Below, piece by piece: positions 18,463-26,588 of a DNA stretch of 59,001 nt. How positions within the stretch are numbered: the first letter of the stretch is position 1; each line of letters starts with the position of its first letter. The notes beneath the pieces were generated by a model. It was not told the DNA's origin. It did no database searches and worked only from the letters and a program-made list of their open reading frames with translations. The stretch is from Actinocatenispora comari (lineage in GTDB: Bacteria; Actinomycetota; Actinomycetes; Mycobacteriales; Micromonosporaceae), in contig NZ_BOPO01000078.1 of assembly GCF_017312725.1 (NCBI RefSeq), positions 1 to 59,001 on the forward strand. The letters are read 5' to 3'. The position numbers and the translations under genes are program-made.

Positions 18463-18534
18463 TGGGGTGTGGGGTAACGGCAACCCGCAGACCTTTGGAG
18501 TCTTGAGCTCCCGGTTCGAATCCGGGCACCCCAG
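18463..18534 (+). tRNA. tRNA-Gln (anticodon TTG)
   Basis: The 72-nt gene folds as a cloverleaf. The acceptor stem TGGGGTG (18463-18469) pairs with CACCCCA (18527-18533), with discriminator G at 18534. The D arm is GGG...CCC. The anticodon loop CTTTGGA carries TTG at positions 34-36. The T arm is CCCGG-TTCGAAT-CCGGG. The 27-43 pair of the anticodon stem is a C-T mismatch. CCA is not encoded. It lies between the two-HTH gene and glmU. Confidence 0.93.
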
Positions 18535-18664
18535 CATTGAGAGGATGCATCGGTGGAGCGTGTGGCGTATCCAGCGAGAGGTTCACCCGCGGGGTCCGAG
18601 GGGCTGAACGGCGGTTAGCATGGGCTCCGGTCCGATGACTCGGCGCCGAAAGGGAGCCCGCAGC

Positions 18665-20296
18665 GTGAGCGAGCCAACCAGTCGCCCCGACCCTGCGTAC
18701 GACGCGGATGGTGGCGGGCGCACCGTCATCGTGCTGGCCGCGGGTCTCGGCACCCGGATGAAGTCGACCAAGCCCAAGATGCTGCACGCCCTGCTGGGGC
18801 GAACGCTGCTCGGGCACGTGCTGGCCGCGGCCGAACCGCTGGCCGCGCAGCGCACCCTGGTGGTGGTGGGCGCCGCCGCCGACCAGGTCACCGCGCACCT
18901 GGCGGAGATCGCGCCGGCCGCCGAGCCGGTGCACCAGGCGGAGCAGCGCGGTACCGGGCACGCCACCCGGGTGGCGGTCGAGCAGGCGCCGGCGGCGCAC
19001 GGCACGGTCGTGGTGCTGACCGGCGACGTCCCGCTGTTGCGGGCCGAGACGCTGACCGAGCTGGTGGCGGCGCACGAGCGGGCCGGCGCGGCGGCGACGG
19101 TGCTGACCGCGGCGCCGCCGGACGTGACCGGGCTGGGCCGGATCGTCCGAGACGAGCACGGCGCGGTGGTCGGCATCGTCGAGGAGCGGGACGCGTCGCC
19201 GGAGCAGCGCCGGATCCGGGAGATCAACTCGGGCATCATCGCGTTCCGGGCGGACGCGCTGCGGGCCACGCTGGCCGAGCTGCGCAGCGACAACGATCAG
19301 GGCGAGGAGTACCTGACCGACACGATCGGCCTGCTGGTGAAGGCCGGCGAGCGGGTCGGCGCGTACGTGGCGGCCGACGTCACCGAGACGATGGGTGTCA
19401 ACGACCGGGCGCAGCTGGCCGCGCTGGGTGCGCTGCTGCGGGACCGGGTCAACGGGGCCTGGATGCGGGCCGGGGTGACGATGGTCGACCCGGCGAGCGT
19501 GTGGCTGGACGTGACGGTGACGCTGGCGCCGGACGTGCTGCTGGAGCCGCAGGTGCAGTTGCGCGGTGCGACGTCGGTGGCGGCCGGTGCGACGGTCGGC
19601 CCGGACACCACGCTGGTGGACACCGAGGTGGGTGCGGGCGCGTCGGTGGTGCGGGCGCAGGCGACCGGTGCGGTGATCGGGCCGGACTGTTCGGTCGGCC
19701 CGTTCGCCTACCTGCGGCCGGGTTCGCGGTTGCACGCCGGGGCGAAGGTCGGCACGTACGTGGAGACGAAGAACGCGGAGATCGGTGCGGGCAGCAAGGT
19801 GCCGCACCTGTCGTACGTGGGTGACGCGACGATCGGCGAGCAGACCAACATCGGCGCGGCGACGGTGTTCGTCAACTACGACGGGGTGCACAAGCACCGC
19901 AGCCGGATCGGCAGCTTCGCCCGGACCGGTGCGGACAACATGTTCGTGGCGCCGGTGGAGGTCGGCGACGGCGCGTACACCGGGGCCGGTGCGGTGATCC
20001 GGCGGGACGTGCCGCCGGGCGCGCTGTCGTACTCGGCGGCGCCACAGCGGGTGGTGCCGGACTGGACGGTGGGGCATCGTCCGGACACTCCGGCGGCCGC
20101 GGCTGCGATCAAGGCCACCGAGCGGGATGCTGTCGAGGATGCGGCAGCGGCGGCGGGGCAGACTTCGCCCCGGCCGGGGCTCGCCGTTCCCGGGAGTACC
20201 GAAACCGGCGGCACCGACGGCGGCTCCGCCGGTGGGGCCGTGGACACCGGCTCTACCGACGGTGCCGGTTCCACCGGCTCTGCCGGTGAGTGTTGA
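18665..20296 (+). CDS. glmU: bifunctional N-acetylglucosamine-1-phosphate uridyltransferase/acetyltransferase
   Basis: GlmU acetylates glucosamine-1-phosphate and then makes UDP-GlcNAc, the precursor of peptidoglycan and other glycans. The N-terminal pyrophosphorylase signature is VIVLAAGLGTRMKSTKPK (about residues 21-38). The C-terminal half is a left-handed beta-helix of hexapeptides (GATVGPDTTL, GAVIGPDCSVG), with catalytic-region sequence RPGSRLHAGAKVGTYVETKN. The last ~35 residues are a Gly/Ser/Thr-rich tail ending in Cys. The GTG at 18665 follows GGGAG. TAGCAT (18616-18621) is a likely -10. The prs gene starts 27 nt downstream. Confidence 0.95.
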   Translation: MSEPTSRPDPAYDADGGGRTVIVLAAGLGTRMKSTKPKMLHALLGRTLLGHVLAAAEPLAAQRTLVVVGAAADQVTAHLAEIAPAAEPVHQAEQRGTGHATRVAVEQAPAAHGTVVVLTGDVPLLRAETLTELVAAHERAGAAATVLTAAPPDVTGLGRIVRDEHGAVVGIVEERDASPEQRRIREINSGIIAFRADALRATLAELRSDNDQGEEYLTDTIGLLVKAGERVGAYVAADVTETMGVNDRAQLAALGALLRDRVNGAWMRAGVTMVDPASVWLDVTVTLAPDVLLEPQVQLRGATSVAAGATVGPDTTLVDTEVGAGASVVRAQATGAVIGPDCSVGPFAYLRPGSRLHAGAKVGTYVETKNAEIGAGSKVPHLSYVGDATIGEQTNIGAATVFVNYDGVHKHRSRIGSFARTGADNMFVAPVEVGDGAYTGAGAVIRRDVPPGALSYSAAPQRVVPDWTVGHRPDTPAAAAAIKATERDAVEDAAAAAGQTSPRPGLAVPGSTETGGTDGGSAGGAVDTGSTDGAGSTGSAGEC

Positions 20297-20322
20297 TTTC
20301 CATCGCTAGGGGGGCGGCCGTC

Positions 20323-21306
20323 ATGGGCAGCATCGTCGCGGAGAACCACAAGTCGTTGATGCTCTTCTCGGGCCGGGCGTACCCCGCCCTGGCGGAGGAG
20401 ATCGGCCAGGCGTTGGGGGTTTCGCCGACGCCGACCGATGCGTACGACTTCGCCAACGGCGAGATCTACGTGCGTTACAACGAGTCGGTGCGCGGCTCGG
20501 ACGCCTTCGTGGTGCAGAGCATGACGGAGCCGATCAACCAGTGGGTGATGGAGACCCTGCTGATGATCGACGCGTTGAAGCGGGGTTCGGCGAAGCGGAT
20601 CACGATCGTGGTGCCGTTCTACCCGTACGCGCGGCAGGACAAGAAGCACCGCGGCCGGGAGCCGATCTCGGCGCGGCTGGTGGCGGACCTGTTCCGGACC
20701 GCGGGTGCGGACCGGATCCTGACGGTGGATCTGCACACGGCGCAGATCCAGGGTTTCTTCGACGGCCCGGTGGATCACCTGTTCGCGCTGGATCTGCTGG
20801 CCGACTACGTGCGGAACAAGTACGACGGCCGGGACATGACGGTGGTGTCGCCGGATTCGGGCCGGGTGCGGCTGGCGGAGCGCTGGACGGAGCGGCTGGG
20901 TGGCTGCCCGCTGGCGTTCATCCACAAGACCCGGGACATCACCCGGCCGAACGAGGTGTCGGCGAACCGGGTGGTCGGTGAGGTCGAGGGCCGGGTGTGC
21001 GTGGCGATCGACGACATCATCGATTCGGGCGGCACCATCTGCAAGGCGGCGGACGCGCTGTTCGCCGCGGGCGCGGCGGACGTGATCGTCGCGGCGACGC
21101 ACGGGGTGCTGTCGGATCCGGCCACGGAGCGGTTGAAGAACTCGCAGATCTCCGAGGTGATCCTGACCAACACACTGCCGATCCCGCCGGAGAAGCGGTT
21201 GGACAAGATCACCCAGTTGTCGATCGCGCCGTTGATCGCGCGGGCGATCCGGGAGGTCTTCGCGGACGGCTCGGTCACGACGCTGTTCGGTGGTTTGTCC
21301 GGCTAG
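20323..21306 (+). CDS. prs: ribose-phosphate pyrophosphokinase
   Basis: Prs makes PRPP from ribose-5-phosphate and ATP for nucleotide, histidine and tryptophan synthesis. The family landmarks are present: FANGEIYVRYNESVRG, the catalytic flexible loop YARQDKKHRGREPISA, the metal site TVDLHTAQIQGFFD, and the PRPP loop VAIDDIIDSGGTI. The protein is 327 residues, normal length. The ATG at 20323 follows AGGGGGGCGG. An upstream GTG at 20290 would overlap the end of glmU and is less likely. The gene belongs to the conserved glmU-prs-rplY-pth group. Confidence 0.95.
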   Translation: MGSIVAENHKSLMLFSGRAYPALAEEIGQALGVSPTPTDAYDFANGEIYVRYNESVRGSDAFVVQSMTEPINQWVMETLLMIDALKRGSAKRITIVVPFYPYARQDKKHRGREPISARLVADLFRTAGADRILTVDLHTAQIQGFFDGPVDHLFALDLLADYVRNKYDGRDMTVVSPDSGRVRLAERWTERLGGCPLAFIHKTRDITRPNEVSANRVVGEVEGRVCVAIDDIIDSGGTICKAADALFAAGAADVIVAATHGVLSDPATERLKNSQISEVILTNTLPIPPEKRLDKITQLSIAPLIARAIREVFADGSVTTLFGGLSG

Positions 21307-21708
21307 GGGCGTCGGCCCCTGGCCCGAGCGCCCGACCGGTCCGGTGCTCGTCGCGGCGGGTGTACGGCGTGGTCACGTCGCCGTGACCCGCGTCCCGGCG
21401 GCCGCCGTTCGGGTGCGTGCCGCGTCTCATCGGTGGACCCGGGGACACGTGCGCGAGGGCCGGGGCTAGACTGGGTGGGTTGCCATGGCGAGGGTGGCCA
21501 CGGTCCGGTTTCGATCCTGATCGGTCTGGTTCTTCGAGAGCCACTGTTTCGGTCGGCGTGATCGGCCTCGTGGCCGTCGTTATCGACACGGTGTTGAGCC
21601 AGCACGGTTGACCCGGGTCGCGCGCGCTCCCGCCCGGCACCGCAGCGCTCGGCGCCCCGCCGGGCCAGTTCGCAATCAGGCCGCAGCATCGTTTACAGGA
21701 GTACTCCC
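21307..21708 (+). promoter_or_regulatory. 402-bp gap with probable rplY promoter and long leader
   Basis: No convincing gene is present. TAGACT at 21467-21472 matches a -10 box and would give a leader of about 230 nt before rplY. An 11-codon frame (ATG at 21485, starting MARVATVRFRS) lies just after the predicted start. The stretch 21480-21690 is less GC-extreme than the neighbouring genes, consistent with a structured leader, but I see no known riboswitch or ribosomal-protein leader fold. CAGGAG precedes the rplY GTG. Confidence 0.4.
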
Positions 21709-22344
21709 GTGTCCGAGGTCCGTATCAGCGCCGAGCCCCGCACAGAGTTCGGCAAGGGTGGTGCCCGCCGTACTCGTCGGGCAGGGAAGATTCCCGCCGT
21801 GCTGTACGGCCACGGCGAGAAGCCGAAGCATGTCGCACTGCCCGCGCACGAGTTCACCAACGCGTTGCGTCACGGTGGGGCGAACCAGCTGTTCACGATC
21901 GAGTTGGCGGACGGCGCGCGCACTCTGGCGCTGCCGAAGGCGCTGCAGCGCGACCCGATCAAGGACACCATCGACCACGTCGATCTGCTGATCGTGCGGC
22001 GCGGCGAGAAGGTCGCGGTCGAGGTGGCGGTGCACATCACCGGCGAGATGGCCAAGGAGGCCGACGGCCTGGTGGTGCAGGACCTGGACACGCTGTCGGT
22101 GAACGTCGAGGCGACGCACGTGCCGGAGCAGTTCGAGGTGTCGATCGAGGGTCTGGGTGTCGGCGACCGGGTGCTGGCGGGGCAGGTCCCGCTGCCGGAG
22201 GGTGCCGAGCTGACCGGTGACCCGGAGGCGACCGTGGTGTCGATCGTGGCGGCGCCGAGCGCCGCGCAGGTCGAGGCGGAGACCTCGACCGAGGCCGCGG
22301 CCGAGGCGCCGGCGGCCGAGGAGGCCGAGAAGGTCGAGGCCTGA
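21709..22344 (+). CDS. rplY: 50S ribosomal protein L25/general stress protein Ctc
   Basis: This is the long (CTC/TL5) form of L25, which binds 5S rRNA on the large subunit. The N-terminal L25 domain (SEVRISAEPRTEFGKGGARR, AVLYGHGEKPKHVALPAHEF) is followed by the beta-barrel TL5 domain (about residues 95-185, VEVAVHITGEMAKEADGLVV). An acidic Ala/Glu-rich tail completes the 211 residues. It is preceded by a long untranslated stretch and followed by a strong hairpin terminator before pth. Confidence 0.95.
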   Translation: MSEVRISAEPRTEFGKGGARRTRRAGKIPAVLYGHGEKPKHVALPAHEFTNALRHGGANQLFTIELADGARTLALPKALQRDPIKDTIDHVDLLIVRRGEKVAVEVAVHITGEMAKEADGLVVQDLDTLSVNVEATHVPEQFEVSIEGLGVGDRVLAGQVPLPEGAELTGDPEATVVSIVAAPSAAQVEAETSTEAAAEAPAAEEAEKVEA

Positions 22345-22401
22345 GCCGCGGTTCGGCGACAGGCCTGAGCGGGCCCGGCAGCGGGGTCTCGTAGTCTCGA
22401 C

Positions 22402-22430
22402 GGGGGCGTGCGTTCCGCACGCCCCCGTTT
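22402..22430 (+). terminator. rho-independent terminator of rplY
   Basis: GGGGGCGTGCG (22402-22412) pairs perfectly with CGCACGCCCCC (22416-22426) around a TTC loop, followed by GTTT. The 11-bp stem lies in the short gap between rplY and pth. It ends before the pth ribosome binding site GGAGGG. Confidence 0.85.
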
Positions 22431-22449
22431 CGTGTGCGTGGGAGGGCTG

Positions 22450-23034
22450 GTGTCCGGACCGTTCGTGGTGGTCGGGTTGGGCAATCCGGGCCCGGAGTAC
22501 GCGACCCACCGGCACAACGCCGGGTTCATGGTGGCGGAGCTGCTGGCCGGCCGGTTGGGGGCGACGTTCAAGCGGCACGGTCGGGCGAAGGCGCAGGTGG
22601 CGGAGGGCTGGCTGGGTGGCCCGGGCGGTACCAAGCTGGTGTTGGTGAAGCCGCAGTCGTTCATGAACCTGGCCGGCGGGCCGGTGTCGGCGGTCGCGGC
22701 GTTCTACTCGGTCGGGGTGGATCGGCTGGTCGTGGTGCACGACGAGCTGGACCTGCCGTACGGGTCGATCCGGCTCAAGCGCGGCGGCGGCGAGGGCGGC
22801 CACAACGGCCTGCGGTCGATCTCGCGGTCGCTGGGCAGCAAGGAGTACGCGCGGGTCAGGTTCGGCATCGGCCGGCCGCCGGGCCGGCAGGATCCGGCCG
22901 ACTTCGTGTTGAAGCCGTTCTCCTCGGTGGAGCGCAAGGAGCTCGACGTGCTGTTGGAGCAGGCCGCGGATGCGGCCGAGGCGGTCGTGGAGCACGGCGT
23001 GGAGTGGGCGCAGAACTCGTTCCACGCAACGTAA
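22450..23034 (+). CDS. pth: peptidyl-tRNA hydrolase
   Basis: Pth releases tRNA from peptidyl-tRNA dropped by the ribosome. The family signatures are clear: [20 protein letters not shown], with the catalytic His in the HRHNAGF segment, then [13 protein letters not shown] and [25 protein letters not shown] and DFVLKPFS close the fold. The 194-residue length is normal. The GTG at 22450 follows GGAGGG with short spacing; a GTG at 22436 would add a few residues. It sits in the usual place after rplY. Confidence 0.95.
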   Translation: MSGPFVVVGLGNPGPEYATHRHNAGFMVAELLAGRLGATFKRHGRAKAQVAEGWLGGPGGTKLVLVKPQSFMNLAGGPVSAVAAFYSVGVDRLVVVHDELDLPYGSIRLKRGGGEGGHNGLRSISRSLGSKEYARVRFGIGRPPGRQDPADFVLKPFSSVERKELDVLLEQAADAAEAVVEHGVEWAQNSFHAT

Positions 23035-23048
23035 TAGCAACGTTACGT
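23029..23048. promoter_or_regulatory. inverted repeat upstream of the priming sugar transferase
   Basis: ACGTAA (23029-23034) and TTACGT (23043-23048) are inverted copies 8 bp apart, straddling the pth stop. GCAACGT also occurs twice here as a direct repeat. The site is about 80 nt upstream of the exopolysaccharide gene start, in an AT-richer patch, and could be an operator. No regulator can be named. Confidence 0.3.
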
Positions 23049-23125
23049 GTTGTCGCCGTGACGAAGTGATCCGTCTCGGCGTTGTCTTCGCTGGATGGGT
23101 CGGTGTGGCGGCGGAGGCATGGCCG

Positions 23126-24622
23126 ATGGTGGACGTGGCGGCGCCCGCGGCGCGTCCGTTGCCTGCCGTGGACCTTCCGGTGGCCGTCGGCCCGGCGCGG
23201 ACCCGGGTGCGGCGCCGGCCGTGGGAGTCCCGGTACCTGCTGGCGATGCTGGCCGGTGACCTGACCGTCGGGCTGCTGGCCGGCGCGATCGGTTTCTCCG
23301 CCCGGTTCGGGCCCGACGTGACCGCCTACAACCGGGTGTACCTGCTGGTCGTGGCGCTGTTGCCGGTGGGCTGGGTGGCGGCGCTGGCGGCGAACCACGC
23401 GTACGAGAAGCGCCGGCTGTTCGTCGGTACGGCCGAGTACGAGCGGGTGCTGCGGGCGGGCGTGACGCTGGCCGCGGTGGTGACGGTCGGGTCGTACCTG
23501 GCGGAGGTGCGGCTGTCCCGCGGGTACGTGCTGATCGTGTTGCCGCTGGCGGTGGTGGCGACGGTGCTGGTCCGGTTCGCGCTGCGGCAGCGGCTGCACC
23601 GGCGGCGGGCGGCGGGCCGGCACCTGCGCCGGGTGGTGGTGCTGGGGCACCGGCGGGCGGTGGCGCAGGTCTGCCGGCAGTTGCATCGCGAACGCCACCA
23701 CGGGCTTTCGGTGGTGGGCGCGTGCGTACCGCGGCGGCGGCCCCGGCCGACCCTGGGCCCGGCGCCGGACCTGGGCGTACCGGTGCTGGGTACGTTCGCC
23801 GACGCGGGCGCGGCGGTGGCGGCGGTGGAGGCGGACACGGTGATCGTGCTGTCCTGCCCGGAGCTGGACGGGGTGGCGCTGCGCCGGCTGGCCTGGCGGC
23901 TGGAGCGGGTCGACGTGGACCTGATCGTGGCGAGCGCGCTGATCGACGTGGCGGGGCGGACCACGATCCGGCCGGTGGACGGGCTGCCGATGCTGCATGT
24001 CGACCACGCCCGGCTGCGGGGGTCGGCGCGGGCGGCGAAGGCGCTGGTGGACCGGTGCGGCGCGGCGCTGTTGCTGCTGGTGCTGGCGCCGCTGCTGGCC
24101 GCGGTGGCGGTGGCGATCAAGCGCGACTCGCCGGGCCCGGTGCTGTACCGGCAGAGCCGGGTGGGCCGGGACGGCGCGGTGTTCTCGATCTGGAAGTTCC
24201 GCAGCATGTACGTCGACGCGGACGCCCGGTTGGCCGAGCTGGCCCGGTTGGACGAGGGTGCCGGGGTGTTGTTCAAGATCCGGGACGATCCGCGGGTGAC
24301 CCGGGTCGGCCGGTACCTGCGCCGGTTCTCCCTGGACGAGCTCCCCCAACTGGTGAACGTCCTGGTCGGGCAGATGTCGCTGGTCGGGCCGCGGCCGCCG
24401 CTGCCGGCCGAGGTGGCGCGCTACCCCGCGGACATGCTGCGCAGGCTGGTGGTCAAGCCCGGTTTGACCGGGTTGTGGCAGGTGTCGGGACGGTCCGACC
24501 TGCCGTGGGAGGAGGCCATCCGGCTCGACCTGCGCTACGTCGAGACCTGGTCCCTGTCGTTGGACCTGGTGATCCTGCTGCGTACCGTTACGGCCGTGGT
24601 ACGAACGTCCGGAGCCTACTGA
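23126..24622 (+). CDS. exopolysaccharide priming polyprenyl glycosylphosphotransferase
   Basis: Enzymes of this family transfer a sugar-1-phosphate from a nucleotide sugar to undecaprenyl phosphate, the first step of Wzx/Wzy-type polysaccharide assembly. The N-terminal half has several membrane helices (about residues 40-140) and a Rossmann-like CoA-binding region (RRVVVLGHRRAVAQV). The last ~180 residues are the bacterial sugar transferase domain: PGPVLYRQSRVGRDGAVFSI, KFRSMYVDAD, RFSLDELPQLVNVLVGQMSL and GPRPPLP, then KPGLTGLWQVSGRSD. The ATG at 23126 has GGAGG 8 nt upstream. Only 31 bp separate it from cysQ, so the two are probably co-transcribed, linking polymer priming to sulfation chemistry. 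Confidence 0.9.
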   Translation: MVDVAAPAARPLPAVDLPVAVGPARTRVRRRPWESRYLLAMLAGDLTVGLLAGAIGFSARFGPDVTAYNRVYLLVVALLPVGWVAALAANHAYEKRRLFVGTAEYERVLRAGVTLAAVVTVGSYLAEVRLSRGYVLIVLPLAVVATVLVRFALRQRLHRRRAAGRHLRRVVVLGHRRAVAQVCRQLHRERHHGLSVVGACVPRRRPRPTLGPAPDLGVPVLGTFADAGAAVAAVEADTVIVLSCPELDGVALRRLAWRLERVDVDLIVASALIDVAGRTTIRPVDGLPMLHVDHARLRGSARAAKALVDRCGAALLLLVLAPLLAAVAVAIKRDSPGPVLYRQSRVGRDGAVFSIWKFRSMYVDADARLAELARLDEGAGVLFKIRDDPRVTRVGRYLRRFSLDELPQLVNVLVGQMSLVGPRPPLPAEVARYPADMLRRLVVKPGLTGLWQVSGRSDLPWEEAIRLDLRYVETWSLSLDLVILLRTVTAVVRTSGAY

Positions 24623-24653
24623 GTTCCCGACCGACTTTGGCAGGAGTGGCGTC

Positions 24654-25505
24654 ATGGAGGAGCAGTCGGCGCTCGCCGGCAGCGGCGTGGTGGCGCCGGC
24701 CAGCGATGCCGCGTTCGCCCGCTGGCTGGCCGACCGGGCCGGCAGCGCGCTGGCCGAGTTGCGTGCCGAGCTGGGGTTCGGCGATCCGGCGGCGCTGCGC
24801 GCGGCCGGTGACCGCCGGGCGCACGAGTTGCTGGTCGACGAGCTGGCCCGGTGGCGGCCCGGCGACGCGGTGCTGTCCGAGGAGGGCGAGCGGTACGACC
24901 ATGCCCGGCTCGCCGCCGAGCGGGTCTGGATCGTCGATCCGCTGGACGGCACCCGCGAGTTCGCCGAGGCCGGCCGATCCGACTGGGCGGTACACGTCGC
25001 GCTCTGGCAGCGCGGTGCCGCCGGCGGCGACCGGCCGGCGGACGCGGGGCGGCTGGTCGCCGGTGCGGTGGCGCTGCCCGCGCAGGCCGGCGGGACGGTG
25101 CTCGGCACCGACGCCCCGCCGACGTACCCGCCGATGCACGCCGGACCGATCCGGCTCGCCGCGAGCCGCACCCGGCCGCCGGGGTTCCTCGCCGACCTGT
25201 GCGAACGGGTCGACGGCGAGGTGGTACCGATGGGGTCGGCCGGCGCGAAGATGGCCGCCGTGGTGCAGGGCCGGGTCGACGCCTACGTGCACGCCGGCGG
25301 GCAGTACGAGTGGGACTCGGCGGCGCCGGTGGCGGTGGCCCTCGCGACCGGGCTGCACGCGTCCCGGGTGGACGGCTCGCCGCTGCAGTACAACCGGCCC
25401 GATCCGTGGCTGCCGGACGTACTGGTCTGCCGGCGCGACCTGGCGCCGCGGCTGCTGGAAGTGTTGGCCGAGCTAGGTGTCGGCCTGGAAGATGATGTGA
25501 TGTGA
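24654..25505 (+). CDS. cysQ: 3'(2'),5'-bisphosphate nucleotidase (CysQ-like)
   Basis: CysQ-type enzymes of the inositol monophosphatase superfamily hydrolyse 3'-phosphoadenosine 5'-phosphate (PAP), the product left when sulfotransferases use PAPS. The two-metal signature is intact: LSEEGE (glutamates at about 76-79) and VWIVDPLDGTREF (D95, D98), with the C-terminal EWDSAAPVAVALA. The length of 283 residues suits the family. An AGGAG site precedes the ATG. Its place between the priming sugar transferase and cysDN supports a PAP-clearing role over a general inositol phosphatase role. That assignment remains inference. Confidence 0.85.
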   Translation: MEEQSALAGSGVVAPASDAAFARWLADRAGSALAELRAELGFGDPAALRAAGDRRAHELLVDELARWRPGDAVLSEEGERYDHARLAAERVWIVDPLDGTREFAEAGRSDWAVHVALWQRGAAGGDRPADAGRLVAGAVALPAQAGGTVLGTDAPPTYPPMHAGPIRLAASRTRPPGFLADLCERVDGEVVPMGSAGAKMAAVVQGRVDAYVHAGGQYEWDSAAPVAVALATGLHASRVDGSPLQYNRPDPWLPDVLVCRRDLAPRLLEVLAELGVGLEDDVM

Positions 25506-25679
25506 GTTTCCCCGTGGACGCCTGACCCGGCGATCCGGCAGCATGGGTGGATCGACGACCCGCGCCCGCTTCGCCGTGGTGGCCCCGGAGACGGCTGCCG
25601 TGCCACGGATCGTTCGTGCGTCGCCGGGCCGGCTGGCCGCAGACCTCTGATCGACGTCGATACCGGACAGGAGTGGACG

Positions 25680-26588
25680 ATGGGTTCCACCGACTACCGC
25701 TTCAGCCAGCTGGACGCGCTGGAGGCGGAGAGCATCTTCGTGTTCCGCGAGGTGGCCGCCGAGTTCGAGCGTCCCTGTCTGCTGTTCTCCGGTGGCAAGG
25801 ACTCGATCGTGATGCTGCACCTGGCGCAGAAGGCGTTCTGGCCGGCGCCGATCCCGTTCCCGGTGATGCACGTCGACACCGGGCAGAACTTCGCCGAGGT
25901 GCTCGCGTTCCGGGACCGCCGGGTGGAGGAGCTGGGCGTCCAGCTGATCGTGGCGAGCGTGCCGGAGGCGATCGAGTCCGGCCTGGTGGTCGACCCGGCG
26001 AACGGGATGCGCAACCGGATCCAGACCCCGGTGCTGCTGGAGGCGGTGGAGAAGTACCGGTTCGACGCGCTGTTCGGGGGCGCCCGGCGGGACGAGGAGA
26101 AGGCCCGGGCCAAGGAGCGGATGTTCAGCTTCCGGGACGAGTTCGGCCAGTGGGACCCGAAGAACCAGCGACCCGAGCTGTGGTCGCTGTACAACGCGCG
26201 GGTGCAGCCGGGCGAGTCGATCCGGGTGTTCCCGCTGTCGAACTGGACCGAGCTCGACATCTGGCACTACATCGCGGCCGAGCGCATCGGCCTGCCCGAC
26301 GTGTACTTCGCGGCCGACCGCGACGTGGTCGAGCGCGACGGCATGCTGTACGCGGTGAACGAGTTCATCGTGCCGGCCGACGGCGAGGCGGTCCGCACCG
26401 AGCGGGTCCGGTACCGCACCGTCGGCGACGCGACCTGCACCGCGGCGGTGCCGTCCGAGGCCGACACGGTGGCGAAGGTGATCGACGAGGTGGCCGCCAC
26501 GCGGATCACCGAGCGGGGTGCGACCCGCGGCGACGACAAGCTCAGCGAGTCCGCGATGGAGGACCGCAAGCGGGAGGGCTACTTCTAA
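25680..26588 (+). CDS. cysD: sulfate adenylyltransferase subunit 2
   Basis: CysD is the PP-loop ATP pyrophosphatase subunit that forms APS from sulfate and ATP, driven by the GTPase CysN. The PP-loop LLFSGGKDSIVML is at about residues 35-46. The family blocks HVDTGQNFAEVLAFRD, FGGARRDEEKARAKER and SNWTELDIWHYI follow, with the characteristic C-terminal KLSESAMEDRKREGYF. The 302-residue length is normal. An ACAGGAG site precedes the ATG. The 174-bp gap after cysQ holds no riboswitch I recognise. The cysN ATG follows the cysD stop with no gap. Confidence 0.96.
   Translation: MGSTDYRFSQLDALEAESIFVFREVAAEFERPCLLFSGGKDSIVMLHLAQKAFWPAPIPFPVMHVDTGQNFAEVLAFRDRRVEELGVQLIVASVPEAIESGLVVDPANGMRNRIQTPVLLEAVEKYRFDALFGGARRDEEKARAKERMFSFRDEFGQWDPKNQRPELWSLYNARVQPGESIRVFPLSNWTELDIWHYIAAERIGLPDVYFAADRDVVERDGMLYAVNEFIVPADGEAVRTERVRYRTVGDATCTAAVPSEADTVAKVIDEVAATRITERGATRGDDKLSESAMEDRKREGYF

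Noticed and set aside
18527-18660. Attachment site of an integrative element at the tRNA-Gln 3' end
   Set aside because: I found no second copy of the T-arm/acceptor sequence in the window and no integrase gene.
17831-20077. Minus-strand frame over the two-HTH gene, tRNA-Gln and glmU
   Set aside because: It crosses a tRNA and lies antisense to glmU; composition is shadow-like.
25506-25679. SAM or other sulfur-related riboswitch before cysD
   Set aside because: No kink-turn, conserved core words or terminator switch could be recognised in the 174-bp gap.
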